From assembly GCA_045588485.1 (NCBI GenBank), contig JAZNEI010000027.1:1-12995 (forward strand): a stretch of DNA of 12,995 bases, in the 5' to 3' direction. Below, one piece after another: positions 7,618-12,995 of the stretch. Source of the DNA: HGM04593 sp045588485 (GTDB taxonomy: Bacteria; Bacteroidota; Bacteroidia; Bacteroidales; Bacteroidaceae). The position numbers were made by a program, and so were the translations under genes. Position 1 is the first letter of the stretch; each line of letters starts with the position of its first letter. The notes below the pieces were generated by a model. That model made no database searches, had not been told where the DNA came from, and saw only the letters and a list, made by a program, of their open reading frames with translations.

Positions 7618-8235
7618 TTATAAATCCATGCGACTCTCTACCATCTCCCAATCGACTATCTCCCAAAGACGCTTTACATGTTCAGCGCGTCGGTTCTGAT
7701 AATCGAGATAGTAGGCATGTTCCCAAACGTCAATGCCAAAAAGCGGCTTACGCTTCCAACGCAGAGGGTTGTCACCATTATGGCAACGGATGATTTCGAG
7801 CTTGCCGCGCTCGTCTTGCGCAAGCCACACCCATCCCGAACCGAAAAGCGCATTGCAGGCATCCTGCATTTTCTGTCTCATTGTCTCGAAATTGCCAAAG
7901 TCGAACCGTATGGCGCTTAGGAGCGTGCCGCTTGGTAGATTATTGGCTTTTGTCAGAGGTGTGAATTGTTCGAAATAGAGAGCGTGATTAAGAACCTGTC
8001 CGGCATTGTCGAGGAGTGGTCCCTCGGGGGCTTGTCGCACAATTTCGCGCAGGCTCATTCCTTCGTACTCGCTGCCGTGTGCAAGGCGGTTAAGATTATC
8101 TACGTATGTCTGAAAGTGTTTGCTGAAATGCAGGTCTATTGTTGCACGACCTATAACCGGTTCAAGCGCACCGACGGGGTAGAGCAGTGTGGGCATCTGA
8201 TAGCCCATAGTGCTGTTTCTGACTAATGTACTCAT
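7618..8235 (-). CDS. sodB: Superoxide dismutase, Fe/Mn family (Fe-type or cambialistic)
   Basis: With the chosen start the product is 205 residues, normal for the family. It converts superoxide to oxygen and hydrogen peroxide in the cytoplasm; no signal peptide is seen. Metal ligands are visible: His36 (HFSKHFQTYV), His84 (NHALYF), Asp169 and His173 (DVWEHAYY). Gln80 lies four residues before His84, where Fe-type enzymes place their active-site Gln (Mn-type have Gly there). The Mn-type Gln before the DNPL segment is replaced by Gly (CHNGDNPL). This pattern fits Fe-dependent or cambialistic enzymes, as known from Bacteroides and Porphyromonas. I preferred the ATG at 8235, which has AGGA just upstream. 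The ORF opens at 8283, but that adds a Lys/Asn-rich tail unlike the family; the ATG at 8208 (MGYQMP) matches the usual family N-terminus and is possible. The gene is convergent with the nuclease gene and divergent from the helicase gene. Confidence 0.93.
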   Translation of the reverse strand: MSTLVRNSTMGYQMPTLLYPVGALEPVIGRATIDLHFSKHFQTYVDNLNRLAHGSEYEGMSLREIVRQAPEGPLLDNAGQVLNHALYFEQFTPLTKANNLPSGTLLSAIRFDFGNFETMRQKMQDACNALFGSGWVWLAQDERGKLEIIRCHNGDNPLRWKRKPLFGIDVWEHAYYLDYQNRRAEHVKRLWEIVDWEMVESRMDL

Positions 8236-8277
8236 ATTCCTATTATTTTTGATGATAATTTTATAACAAGGTTTCGG

Positions 8278-8307
8278 TTGCAAAGTTCGACTGTTTGCCT
8301 ATTTTTG
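8278..8307 (+). promoter_or_regulatory. Predicted Bacteroidetes promoter for the pcrA/uvrD-type helicase
   Basis: TTG (8278-8280), a 19-base spacer and TATTTTTG (8300-8307) fit the Bacteroidetes pattern TTG-N19-TAnnTTTG exactly. The start site would be near 8314, giving a leader of about 45 bases to the ATG at 8361. A second -7-like box, TATCTTCG (8310-8317), overlaps the site and has no good -33 partner. The same 125-bp gap must also hold the leftward superoxide dismutase promoter, where I found only a weak candidate (GAACTTTG read on the minus strand). Confidence 0.65.
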
Positions 8308-8360
8308 CGTATCTTCGCAGGCTTGCTCTGTCGGGCAGGCAATAATCTGCTGCTATAATT

Positions 8361-10763
8361 ATGATGATAAACTACGAAGATGAACTGAATGGCGCTCAGT
8401 TGGATGCTGTGCGCTACCTCGATGGCCCCTCGCTGGTGATAGCCGGTGCGGGTTCGGGAAAGACAAGGGTGCTTACATATAAAATATCTTATCTGCTTGA
8501 GCAGGGCTATGAACCTTGGTCTATTCTTGCGCTTACCTTTACAAATAAGGCTGCTCGCGAGATGAAAGAGCGTATAGCTGCGCAGGTGGGCGACCGCACT
8601 GCCTCTTATCTGTGGATGGGAACTTTTCACTCTATCTTCTCAAAAATTCTTCGTCGCGAGGGACACTTGTTGGGGTACGACAGTAATTTCACCATATACG
8701 ACCAAAGCGACTCGCGTTCTCTTATAAAAAGTATCGTCAAGGAGATGCAGCTCGAAGAGAAGCTGTATAAACCCAATGTTATAGGCGAGAGAATCTCGGC
8801 AGCTAAGAGCCGTCTTATTTTTGCTGCCGACTATGCTCGTGACCAGGGATTAAGAGGTGATGATATGCGTGCACGTATACCATCTACTGCCGAAATTTAC
8901 AGTCGCTACGAGGCGCGTTGTCTGCAGGCCAATGCAATGGACTTTGACGACCTTTTGGTAAATACCTACCGTCTGTTCAGCGAATATCCGCAGGTGTGCG
9001 AGAAATATGTGCAACAGTTTAAATATGTGCTTGTTGATGAGTTTCAAGATACAAACTACGTGCAGGGATGTATCGTCTGGCAACTTACTCAGGCACGCAG
9101 GGCTGTATGCGTGGTGGGCGATGATGCACAGAGTATCTACTCGTTTCGAGGTGCCAATATTGGCAACATATTGGGCTTTACCGAACGATACGGCAATGCG
9201 AAGATATTTAAATTGGAGCAGAATTACCGTTCGACAAAGATGATTGTGAATGCAGCCAACAGTCTTATCTCGAACAATAGCGAGCAGATTCACAAGACTG
9301 TATTCTCGGAGAGGGGTGATGGTGAACCGCTAAGGGTGTGTTCGGCCTATTCCGATTATGAAGAGGTTGAGATTGTTGCCAACCGCATTGCCGAGTTGCG
9401 TCGTCGAGGTCTTACGTTTAAGGATTTTGCCATCCTTTATCGCACTAATGCGCAGTCGCGTCTCTTTGAGGAGGCCTTCCGTAAACGCTCTTATCCTTAT
9501 AAAATATATGGTGGCTTGTCCTTCTATCAGCGTAAGGAGATAAAAGACACTATTGCCTATTTTCGTTTGGCTTGCAACTTGCGCGACGAGGAGGCTCTGA
9601 AAAGAATAATTAATTATCCTGCACGCGGCATAGGCGAGACTACTGTGTTAAAATTGCGCGACCACTCCAATGCTTTGGGTACAGGTATGTGGCAGGTGTT
9701 GTCGCAGCCGTTGGTCTATGGATTACAGGTTAACAAAGGTACGTTGGGAAAATTGTCTTCTTTTGCCGAAATGATAGACTCTTTTGTAAAGGTGGCCGTT
9801 GAGAGTGATGCTCTTACAGCTGCACGCGAGATAGTGCGTGTCTCGGGGCTTTGGGCCGATATTTTCACCGGTAACACTGTCGAGGATAGAAGCCGACAAG
9901 AGAATATGCAGGAGCTGATGAATGCCATAAGCGACTTTGTTGATATGCGTCGCGAAGAGGGCAACGAGAATGATAAACTCATCGATTATATAAACAGCGT
10001 GCAGCTGCTTACCGACCAGGATGCCGAGGGCGACGGAACCGATGATTTTGTCACTCTTATGACTGTTCATTCGGCTAAGGGACTGGAGTTTCCTGCGGTG
10101 TTTGTCGTGGGGCTGGAAGAGGAACTTTTTCCCAATGCAATGGCGCAGAACTCGATACATGAACTCGAAGAAGAGCGTCGTCTCTTTTACGTGGCGATAA
10201 CACGTGCCATGGATTATTGTATGCTTTCTTTTGCCAAGATGCGTTATAAGTTCGGCACTTCTGAATTTGCCGAACCGAGTCGTTTCCTTAAGGAGATTGA
10301 CCGACGTTGTATATCTTTCGTGGGTGGAGCCACCCCAATGGGGCAACAGCGCAGCGGTTACGGCGGAAGTGGACTGTTTGCAGCTACTAATAATATGCGC
10401 AGGGGTGACCGTCGCAGCGATTACTCGTTGGAGCACGAGCCGCAGAGGTCTTCGTACACACAGCCGCTGCAAAGGCCGACTTATAATAGTGCGCCTCGCA
10501 GCAGCGAACCGTCGCACAACACCGGCTATAGACAGCCTACTCGTTTGCAACGACTCAGTGACGCAGTGCGCGAGAATGTGTCAGCGGGTGGTGCAAATGT
10601 GGCGCTTACCGTTGGAGCAATAGTCAGCCACGACCGTTTCGGAGTGGGGCAGGTGCTTGCTCTCGAGGGTAGCGGAGATAATGCAAAGGCGAAAATTCGC
10701 TTCAAGAATGCAGGGGAGAAGATTTTGTTACTTAAATTTGCAAAATTAAAGATGATGCAATAA
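8361..10763 (+). CDS. pcrA: ATP-dependent 3'-5' DNA helicase, PcrA/UvrD family
   Basis: The 800-residue product is a superfamily 1A helicase, cytoplasmic, acting in nucleotide excision and mismatch repair, replication restart and removal of stalled complexes. All motifs are present: Q motif LNGAQLDAV (9-17), Walker A GAGSGKT (29-35), Ia TFTNKAAREM (59-68), II VDEFQDT (225-231), III VVGDDAQSIYSFRGA (251-265), IV LEQNYRST (285-292), V MTVHSAKGLEFP (567-578) and VI EEERRLFYVAITRA (603-616). A poorly conserved Arg/Ser/Tyr/Gln-rich linker at ~655-745 leads to a C-terminal Tudor-like domain (~750-800, VGAIVSHDRFGVGQVL), which in PcrA/UvrD contacts RNA polymerase. Length and order are normal for PcrA/UvrD; Rep lacks this tail type. 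The gene begins ATGATG, so the start may be 8361 or 8364. nspC follows after 31 bases and may be co-transcribed. Confidence 0.95.
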   Translation: MMINYEDELNGAQLDAVRYLDGPSLVIAGAGSGKTRVLTYKISYLLEQGYEPWSILALTFTNKAAREMKERIAAQVGDRTASYLWMGTFHSIFSKILRREGHLLGYDSNFTIYDQSDSRSLIKSIVKEMQLEEKLYKPNVIGERISAAKSRLIFAADYARDQGLRGDDMRARIPSTAEIYSRYEARCLQANAMDFDDLLVNTYRLFSEYPQVCEKYVQQFKYVLVDEFQDTNYVQGCIVWQLTQARRAVCVVGDDAQSIYSFRGANIGNILGFTERYGNAKIFKLEQNYRSTKMIVNAANSLISNNSEQIHKTVFSERGDGEPLRVCSAYSDYEEVEIVANRIAELRRRGLTFKDFAILYRTNAQSRLFEEAFRKRSYPYKIYGGLSFYQRKEIKDTIAYFRLACNLRDEEALKRIINYPARGIGETTVLKLRDHSNALGTGMWQVLSQPLVYGLQVNKGTLGKLSSFAEMIDSFVKVAVESDALTAAREIVRVSGLWADIFTGNTVEDRSRQENMQELMNAISDFVDMRREEGNENDKLIDYINSVQLLTDQDAEGDGTDDFVTLMTVHSAKGLEFPAVFVVGLEEELFPNAMAQNSIHELEEERRLFYVAITRAMDYCMLSFAKMRYKFGTSEFAEPSRFLKEIDRRCISFVGGATPMGQQRSGYGGSGLFAATNNMRRGDRRSDYSLEHEPQRSSYTQPLQRPTYNSAPRSSEPSHNTGYRQPTRLQRLSDAVRENVSAGGANVALTVGAIVSHDRFGVGQVLALEGSGDNAKAKIRFKNAGEKILLLKFAKLKMMQ

Positions 10764-10794
10764 TACTTTTTGTTGTATCTTAATATTAAATGAA

Positions 10795-11964
10795 ATGAAT
10801 AAGGAACAGATAATGCAGGTGCCATCGCCATGTTATGTTATGGAAGAGGCGCTATTGCGCCGTAATTTGGCGCTCATCAGTCGTGTGGCACGTGAATCGG
10901 GTGCCGAAATTATTCTTGCTTTCAAGGCTTTTGCTCTTTGGAAGAGTTTCTCTGTTTTTCGTGAATATATAAATTCGGTTACGGCAAGTTCAATTCACGA
11001 GGCGCGTTTGGCATTCGAGGAGTTCGGCAGTCGTGCGCATGCTTTTTCGCCTGCATATGTCGATGGCGAGTTCGATGATATGATGCGTTTCTGTAGTCAC
11101 ATATCGTTCAACTCTCTGACGCAGTACGAGCGTTTCTATGAACGTACCAAACAATCGGAGCAGCCTGTGTCGTGTGGTATAAGGATTAATCCCGAGTACT
11201 CCGAGATTGAAACAGAACTGTATAACCCTTGTGCTCCCGGTAGTCGTTTCGGTGTTACTGCCGACCTGCTTCCCGATGAGCTGCCCGAGGGAATTGAGGG
11301 CTTTCATTGTCATTGTCATTGTGAATCAAGTTCTTATGCATTGGAGAATACTCTTGTACATATCGAGCAGAAATTCGGAAAATGGCTGCGTCGAATCAAA
11401 TGGCTTAATCTCGGTGGCGGACATCTGATGACACGCAAAGATTATGATGTGGAGCATCTGATAGGGCTGCTAAAGGCATTAAAGGCGCGTTATCCCAATC
11501 TGCATGTTATTCTTGAACCCGGGTCGGCATTTGCTTGGCAGACAGGTTCACTGGTCTCATCGGTGGTTGATATTGTGGAGAGCCGCGGAATACGTACTGC
11601 AATTCTTGATGTAAGCTTCACTTGCCACATGCCCGATTGCCTAGAGATGCCGTATCAGCCAGTTGTTACCGATGCAGAGACACTTGAACCCGATGCAGTA
11701 AAAGGAGCACCGTATGAACAGAATATCTATCGTTTGGGTGGCAACAGTTGCCTTAGTGGTGATTATATGGGTAGTTGGAGATTCTCTCATCCTTTAAAGG
11801 TGGGTGAGCGTGTAGTGTTCGAGGATATGATACACTATACAACCGTAAAGACAAATATGTTTAACGGAATATCGCATCCCTCCATTGCTTTTTTGCGAGA
11901 GGATGGTACTATCGAGATGTTTAAAATGTTCGGTTACGAAGATTATCGCGACCGAATGTGTTGA
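10795..11964 (+). CDS. nspC: Carboxynorspermidine/carboxyspermidine decarboxylase
   Basis: The 389-residue product is a PLP-dependent fold III (alanine racemase/ornithine decarboxylase-like) enzyme. It decarboxylates carboxyspermidine to spermidine, or carboxynorspermidine to norspermidine, as the last step of the carboxyspermidine route that replaces SpeE in many gut Bacteroidetes. The opening VPSPCYVMEEALLRRN is typical of the family. Lys44 (LAFKAFALW) is the expected PLP Schiff-base lysine; GGGH (207-210) and EPGSAFAW (241-248) bind the cofactor phosphate. GGNSCLSGD (315-323) matches the C-terminal Cys-x-x-x-Asp active-site loop contributed across the dimer, and HYTTVKTNMFNG (347-358) holds the conserved Tyr. 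An unusual alternating HCHCHCE (171-177) sits where the family has a His-x-x-Cys-Glu type segment. The partner dehydrogenase is not in the window. It lies 31 bases after the helicase gene with no clear promoter between, and is followed by a hairpin at 11972. Confidence 0.93.
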   Translation: MNKEQIMQVPSPCYVMEEALLRRNLALISRVARESGAEIILAFKAFALWKSFSVFREYINSVTASSIHEARLAFEEFGSRAHAFSPAYVDGEFDDMMRFCSHISFNSLTQYERFYERTKQSEQPVSCGIRINPEYSEIETELYNPCAPGSRFGVTADLLPDELPEGIEGFHCHCHCESSSYALENTLVHIEQKFGKWLRRIKWLNLGGGHLMTRKDYDVEHLIGLLKALKARYPNLHVILEPGSAFAWQTGSLVSSVVDIVESRGIRTAILDVSFTCHMPDCLEMPYQPVVTDAETLEPDAVKGAPYEQNIYRLGGNSCLSGDYMGSWRFSHPLKVGERVVFEDMIHYTTVKTNMFNGISHPSIAFLREDGTIEMFKMFGYEDYRDRMC

Positions 11965-11971
11965 AAAAATA

Positions 11972-12010
11972 CAATTTCCTCCTTAATAAATAGCGATTAA
12001 GGAGGAATTG
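11972..12010 (+). terminator. Hairpin terminator after nspC
   Basis: CAATTTCCTCCTTAAT (11972-11987) pairs with ATTAAGGAGGAATTG (11996-12010) around an 8-base loop, with one bulged base. It begins 8 bases after the nspC stop. The T-run (TATTTTTTT) comes only about 12 bases after the stem, so termination may be less tight than at a textbook site, but it separates nspC from the tRNA promoter. Confidence 0.7.
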
Positions 12011-12052
12011 TTGAGAAAAATGTATTTTTTTGAAAAAAAAGTATTGAAAAGT

Positions 12053-12083
12053 TTTGCAGGTTACAAAAAATGCCGTACCTTTG
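12053..12083 (+). promoter_or_regulatory. Consensus Bacteroidetes promoter of the tRNA operon
   Basis: TTTG (12053-12056), a 19-base spacer and TACCTTTG (12076-12083) match the Bacteroidetes consensus exactly. The start site should be near 12090. This leaves an unusually long leader of about 255 bases before the first intact tRNA gene at 12346. The 381-bp stretch 11965-12345 thus holds the nspC terminator, this promoter, a leader hairpin and the first half of the duplicated tRNA-Gly unit; no protein gene is supported there. Confidence 0.8.
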
Positions 12084-12103
12084 CACCCGTTGAAAGAGCA
12101 CGG

Positions 12104-12137
12104 CTCACGAATCTTAAGCGAAGATTCACATAGTGAG
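12104..12137 (+). other. Leader hairpin just after the predicted tRNA operon start
   Basis: CTCACGAATCTT (12104-12115) pairs with AAGATTC (12121-12127) and GTGAG (12133-12137): 7 + 5 bp around the loop AAGCG, with a 5-base bulge (ACATA). It lies about 15 bases after the predicted start site. A role in leader processing is possible but not shown. Confidence 0.45.
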
Positions 12138-12246
12138 TGGCTCAAACTAGATAAATGAAATTGCGGAATTTTCGTGCCAGCGAGAGCAGAAGAGCTTGCT
12201 TTTATGCCGAGCGCAGCCGAAAATCTCGTAAATTCCGAAGAAATTT

Positions 12247-12299
12247 GCGGAAATAGCTCAGTTGGTAGAGCACAACCTTGCCCAAAAGAAATAAGGTTG
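12247..12299 (+). pseudogene. Degenerate tRNA-Gly with expanded anticodon loop, copy A
   Basis: The first 36 bases (12247-12282), from the acceptor 5' strand through the GCC anticodon, are identical to the intact tRNA-Gly at 12346. Then about 10 extra bases (CAAAAGAAAT) follow before AAGGTTG (12293-12299), which could re-pair with CAACCTT as an anticodon stem closing a 13-base loop. After that the sequence departs from tRNA: no T-arm or acceptor 3' strand is recognisable. It then reads CAACCTTGGCAAGG, the reverse complement of part of the tRNA-Gly anticodon arm. It is probably a non-functional relic, although it would be transcribed in the leader. Confidence 0.75.
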
Positions 12300-12345
12300 C
12301 AACCTTGGCAAGGGAGAGCTTGAAAATTGAATTATAACGCAAAAC

Positions 12346-12418
12346 GCGGAAATAGCTCAGTTGGTAGAGCACAACCTTGCCAAGGTTGGGGTCGCGAGTT
12401 CGAGCCTCGTTTTCCGCT
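12346..12418 (+). tRNA. tRNA-Gly(GCC), copy A
   Basis: A complete cloverleaf reads: acceptor GCGGAAA/TTTCCGC (7 bp), D-arm GCTC/GAGC, anticodon stem CAACC/GGTTG with loop TTGCCAA (GCC at 12379-12381), T-arm GCGAG-TTCGAGC-CTCGT, discriminator T. It reads GGC and GGU codons. No CCA is encoded (CAA follows), so the end must be added by nucleotidyltransferase. It differs from copy B at one T-loop position (C versus T at 12405). Confidence 0.96.
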
Positions 12419-12459
12419 CAAAAAATCAAACAACGCGTGAACCGTAGTGTTTACTTAAT

Positions 12460-12540
12460 GCCCAGGTGGCGGAATGGTAGACGCGCTCGTTTCAGGTGCG
12501 AGTGTTGAGAGACGTGCAGGTTCGAGTCCTGTTCTGGGCA
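12460..12540 (+). tRNA. tRNA-Leu(CAG)
   Basis: Acceptor GCCCAGG pairs with TCTGGGC (last pair G-U), and a D-arm of leucine type (GGCGGAATGGTAGACGC) follows. The anticodon stem CTCGT/GCGAG has loop TTCAGGT with CAG at 12493-12495. It has a long class II variable arm and a T-arm GCAGG-TTCGAGT-CCTGT. It reads CUG codons. No CCA is encoded (CTC follows discriminator A). Confidence 0.95.
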
Positions 12541-12568
12541 CTCGGTGCTGCGCGAAGTGTTTTGGAAT

Positions 12569-12655
12569 GGAGAAGTGGCGGAATTGGTAGACGCGCTACT
12601 TTGAGGGGGTAGTGACCGTTGGGTCGTGTGAGTTCGAGTCTCATCTTCTTCACCA
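12569..12655 (+). tRNA. tRNA-Leu(GAG), with encoded CCA
   Basis: Acceptor GGAGAAG pairs with CTTCTTC (one G-U), with a leucine-type D-arm. The anticodon stem CTACT/GGTAG has loop TTGAGGG with GAG at 12603-12605. The variable arm is long and class II, the T-arm is GTGAG-TTCGAGT-CTCAT, discriminator A, then CCA at 12653-12655. It reads CUC and CUU codons. Confidence 0.95.
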
Positions 12656-12757
12656 AATAAAAATAATGAAATTGCAGAATTTTCGTGCAAGCGAGTGCTG
12701 AAGAACAAGTTCTTATGCCGAGCACAGCCGAAAATCTCGTAAATTTCGAAGAAATTT

Positions 12758-12808
12758 GCAGAAATAGTTCAGTTGGTAGAGCACACCTTGCCCTAAAAAA
12801 TAAGGTCG
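12758..12808 (+). pseudogene. Degenerate tRNA-Gly with expanded anticodon loop, copy B
   Basis: This copy has the same layout as the relic at 12247 but is more decayed. In the 36-base 5' half there are two substitutions (GCAG for GCGG in the acceptor, GTTC for GCTC in the D-stem) and one deleted A before the anticodon. An A-rich loop insertion (CTAAAAAAT) and AAGGTCG follow. The D-stem change breaks a G-C pair. Decay here beside a conserved intact gene supports loss of tRNA function. Confidence 0.72.
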
Positions 12809-12854
12809 CAACCTTGGCAAGGGAGAGTTTGAAAATTGAATAATAACGCAAAAC

Positions 12855-12930
12855 GCGGAAATAGCTCAGTTGGTAGAGCACAACCTTGCCAAGGTTGGGG
12901 TCGCGAGTTCGAGTCTCGTTTTCCGCTCCA
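12855..12930 (+). tRNA. tRNA-Gly(GCC), copy B, with encoded CCA
   Basis: The cloverleaf is the same as copy A: acceptor GCGGAAA/TTTCCGC, anticodon GCC at 12888-12890, T-loop TTCGAGT, discriminator T at 12927 and CCA at 12928-12930. It is the last gene of the tRNA operon, 30 bases before the terminator. Confidence 0.96.
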
Positions 12931-12960
12931 AGTCCAAAAGTTTTGAGGACAAAATCAAGC

Positions 12961-12994
12961 AAAACCCTTTGAAACATCGTTTCAGAGGGTTTTT
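12961..12994 (+). terminator. Intrinsic terminator of the tRNA operon
   Basis: AAAACCCTTTGAAAC (12961-12975) pairs with GTTTCAGAGGGTTTT (12979-12993) around the loop ATC, 15 bp with one G-U. The 3' arm runs into TTTTT (12990-12994). It is a textbook intrinsic terminator ending at the window edge. Confidence 0.88.
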
Positions 12995-12995
12995 C

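Larger units (their letters stand above)
12155..12420 (+). repeat. Duplicated tRNA-Gly unit, copy A (~265 bp)
   Basis: This segment recurs at 12666-12930 (offset 511 at the left end and 509 at the tRNA, so only small indels). Order within the unit: an ~85-bp structured segment (GCGGAATTTTCG near its left end, AAATTCCG near its right), a degenerate tRNA-Gly copy (12247-12299), an AT-rich spacer, and an intact tRNA-Gly. The ~85-bp segment is flanked by near-direct repeats GAAATTGCGGAA and GAAATTTGCGGAA. The two units bracket both leucine tRNAs. Confidence 0.85.
12666..12930 (+). repeat. Duplicated tRNA-Gly unit, copy B (~265 bp)
   Basis: This is the second copy of the unit at 12155-12420, in the same order: structured segment, degenerate tRNA-Gly, AT-rich spacer, intact tRNA-Gly. 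The non-tRNA parts have drifted at many positions, such as TGCCAGCGAG versus TGCAAGCGAG, while the intact tRNA-Gly has a single difference. That contrast indicates an old duplication with selection, or gene conversion, acting on the tRNA. Confidence 0.85.

Noticed and set aside
8236..8283. Upstream in-frame start that would add 16 residues to the superoxide dismutase
   Set aside because: The added residues are Lys/Asn/Ile-rich, do not resemble family N-termini or a signal peptide, and run into the likely promoter region; the ATG at 8235 has AGGA just upstream.
9723..10550. A 275-codon minus-strand frame inside the helicase gene
   Set aside because: It is fully contained in a helicase gene with every motif intact; the antisense translation has no recognisable domain.
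12247..12420. T-box-like or other tRNA-sensing leader
   Set aside because: There is no downstream aminoacyl-tRNA synthetase or amino-acid gene and no T-box consensus; the resemblance is explained by a degraded tRNA-Gly copy.
12155..12930. CRISPR-like array, considered because of the repeated blocks
   Set aside because: There are only two copies of a long unit that contains tRNA genes; no short regular repeats with unique spacers and no cas gene are present.
12451..12977. Two overlapping minus-strand reading frames (85 and 161 codons) across the tRNA genes
   Set aside because: They are antisense to four clear tRNA genes. Translations with ETRTRDPN- and LELTRPNG-like phrases are the familiar false proteins produced by reading tRNA genes backward.

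Overview
The window looks like chromosomal DNA from a Bacteroidales species (Bacteroides/Prevotella/Muribaculaceae type; the genus cannot be fixed from the sequence). Support comes from the promoters, which follow the Bacteroidetes pattern TTG-N19/20-TAnnTTTG, from weak or absent Shine-Dalgarno sites, from lipoproteins of the DUF5689 and 'CEDVPAPY' classes, and from a carboxynorspermidine decarboxylase typical of the carboxyspermidine route to polyamines.

Layout. 1-278: no gene; a small hairpin (48-75) and a perfect 60-bp palindrome (211-270) at the end of the first operon. 279-6266, minus strand: a three-gene envelope operon transcribed leftward, in the order TonB-dependent outer-membrane receptor, DUF5689 lipoprotein, large multidomain lipoprotein with a tandemly duplicated domain. 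6520-7560, plus strand and divergent: an exported endonuclease/exonuclease/phosphatase-fold protein. A strong bidirectional hairpin terminator (7559-7598) separates it from a convergent Fe/Mn superoxide dismutase (7618-8235, minus). 8361-10763: a PcrA/UvrD-type DNA helicase with a consensus promoter. 10795-11964: nspC, carboxynorspermidine/carboxyspermidine decarboxylase, followed by a terminator hairpin. 12053-12994: a tRNA operon with its own consensus promoter and terminator, encoding Gly(GCC), Leu(CAG), Leu(GAG), Gly(GCC). Its two Gly genes each sit at the end of a duplicated ~265-bp unit that also holds a degenerate tRNA-Gly copy.

How the genes may work together. The receptor and its two lipoproteins form a plausible surface capture and import apparatus. 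The divergent exported nuclease/phosphodiesterase-like enzyme is a candidate partner, which would suggest scavenging of nucleic acid or another phosphodiester; this is inference from gene order and family. Superoxide dismutase, PcrA helicase, NspC and the tRNAs are housekeeping functions with no obvious link to that module.

The points most worth a second look are the spacerless perfect palindrome, the duplicated tRNA-Gly units with an expanded-anticodon-loop relic, and the receptor/lipoprotein/nuclease locus. I saw no CRISPR array, transposase, phage gene or defence island.
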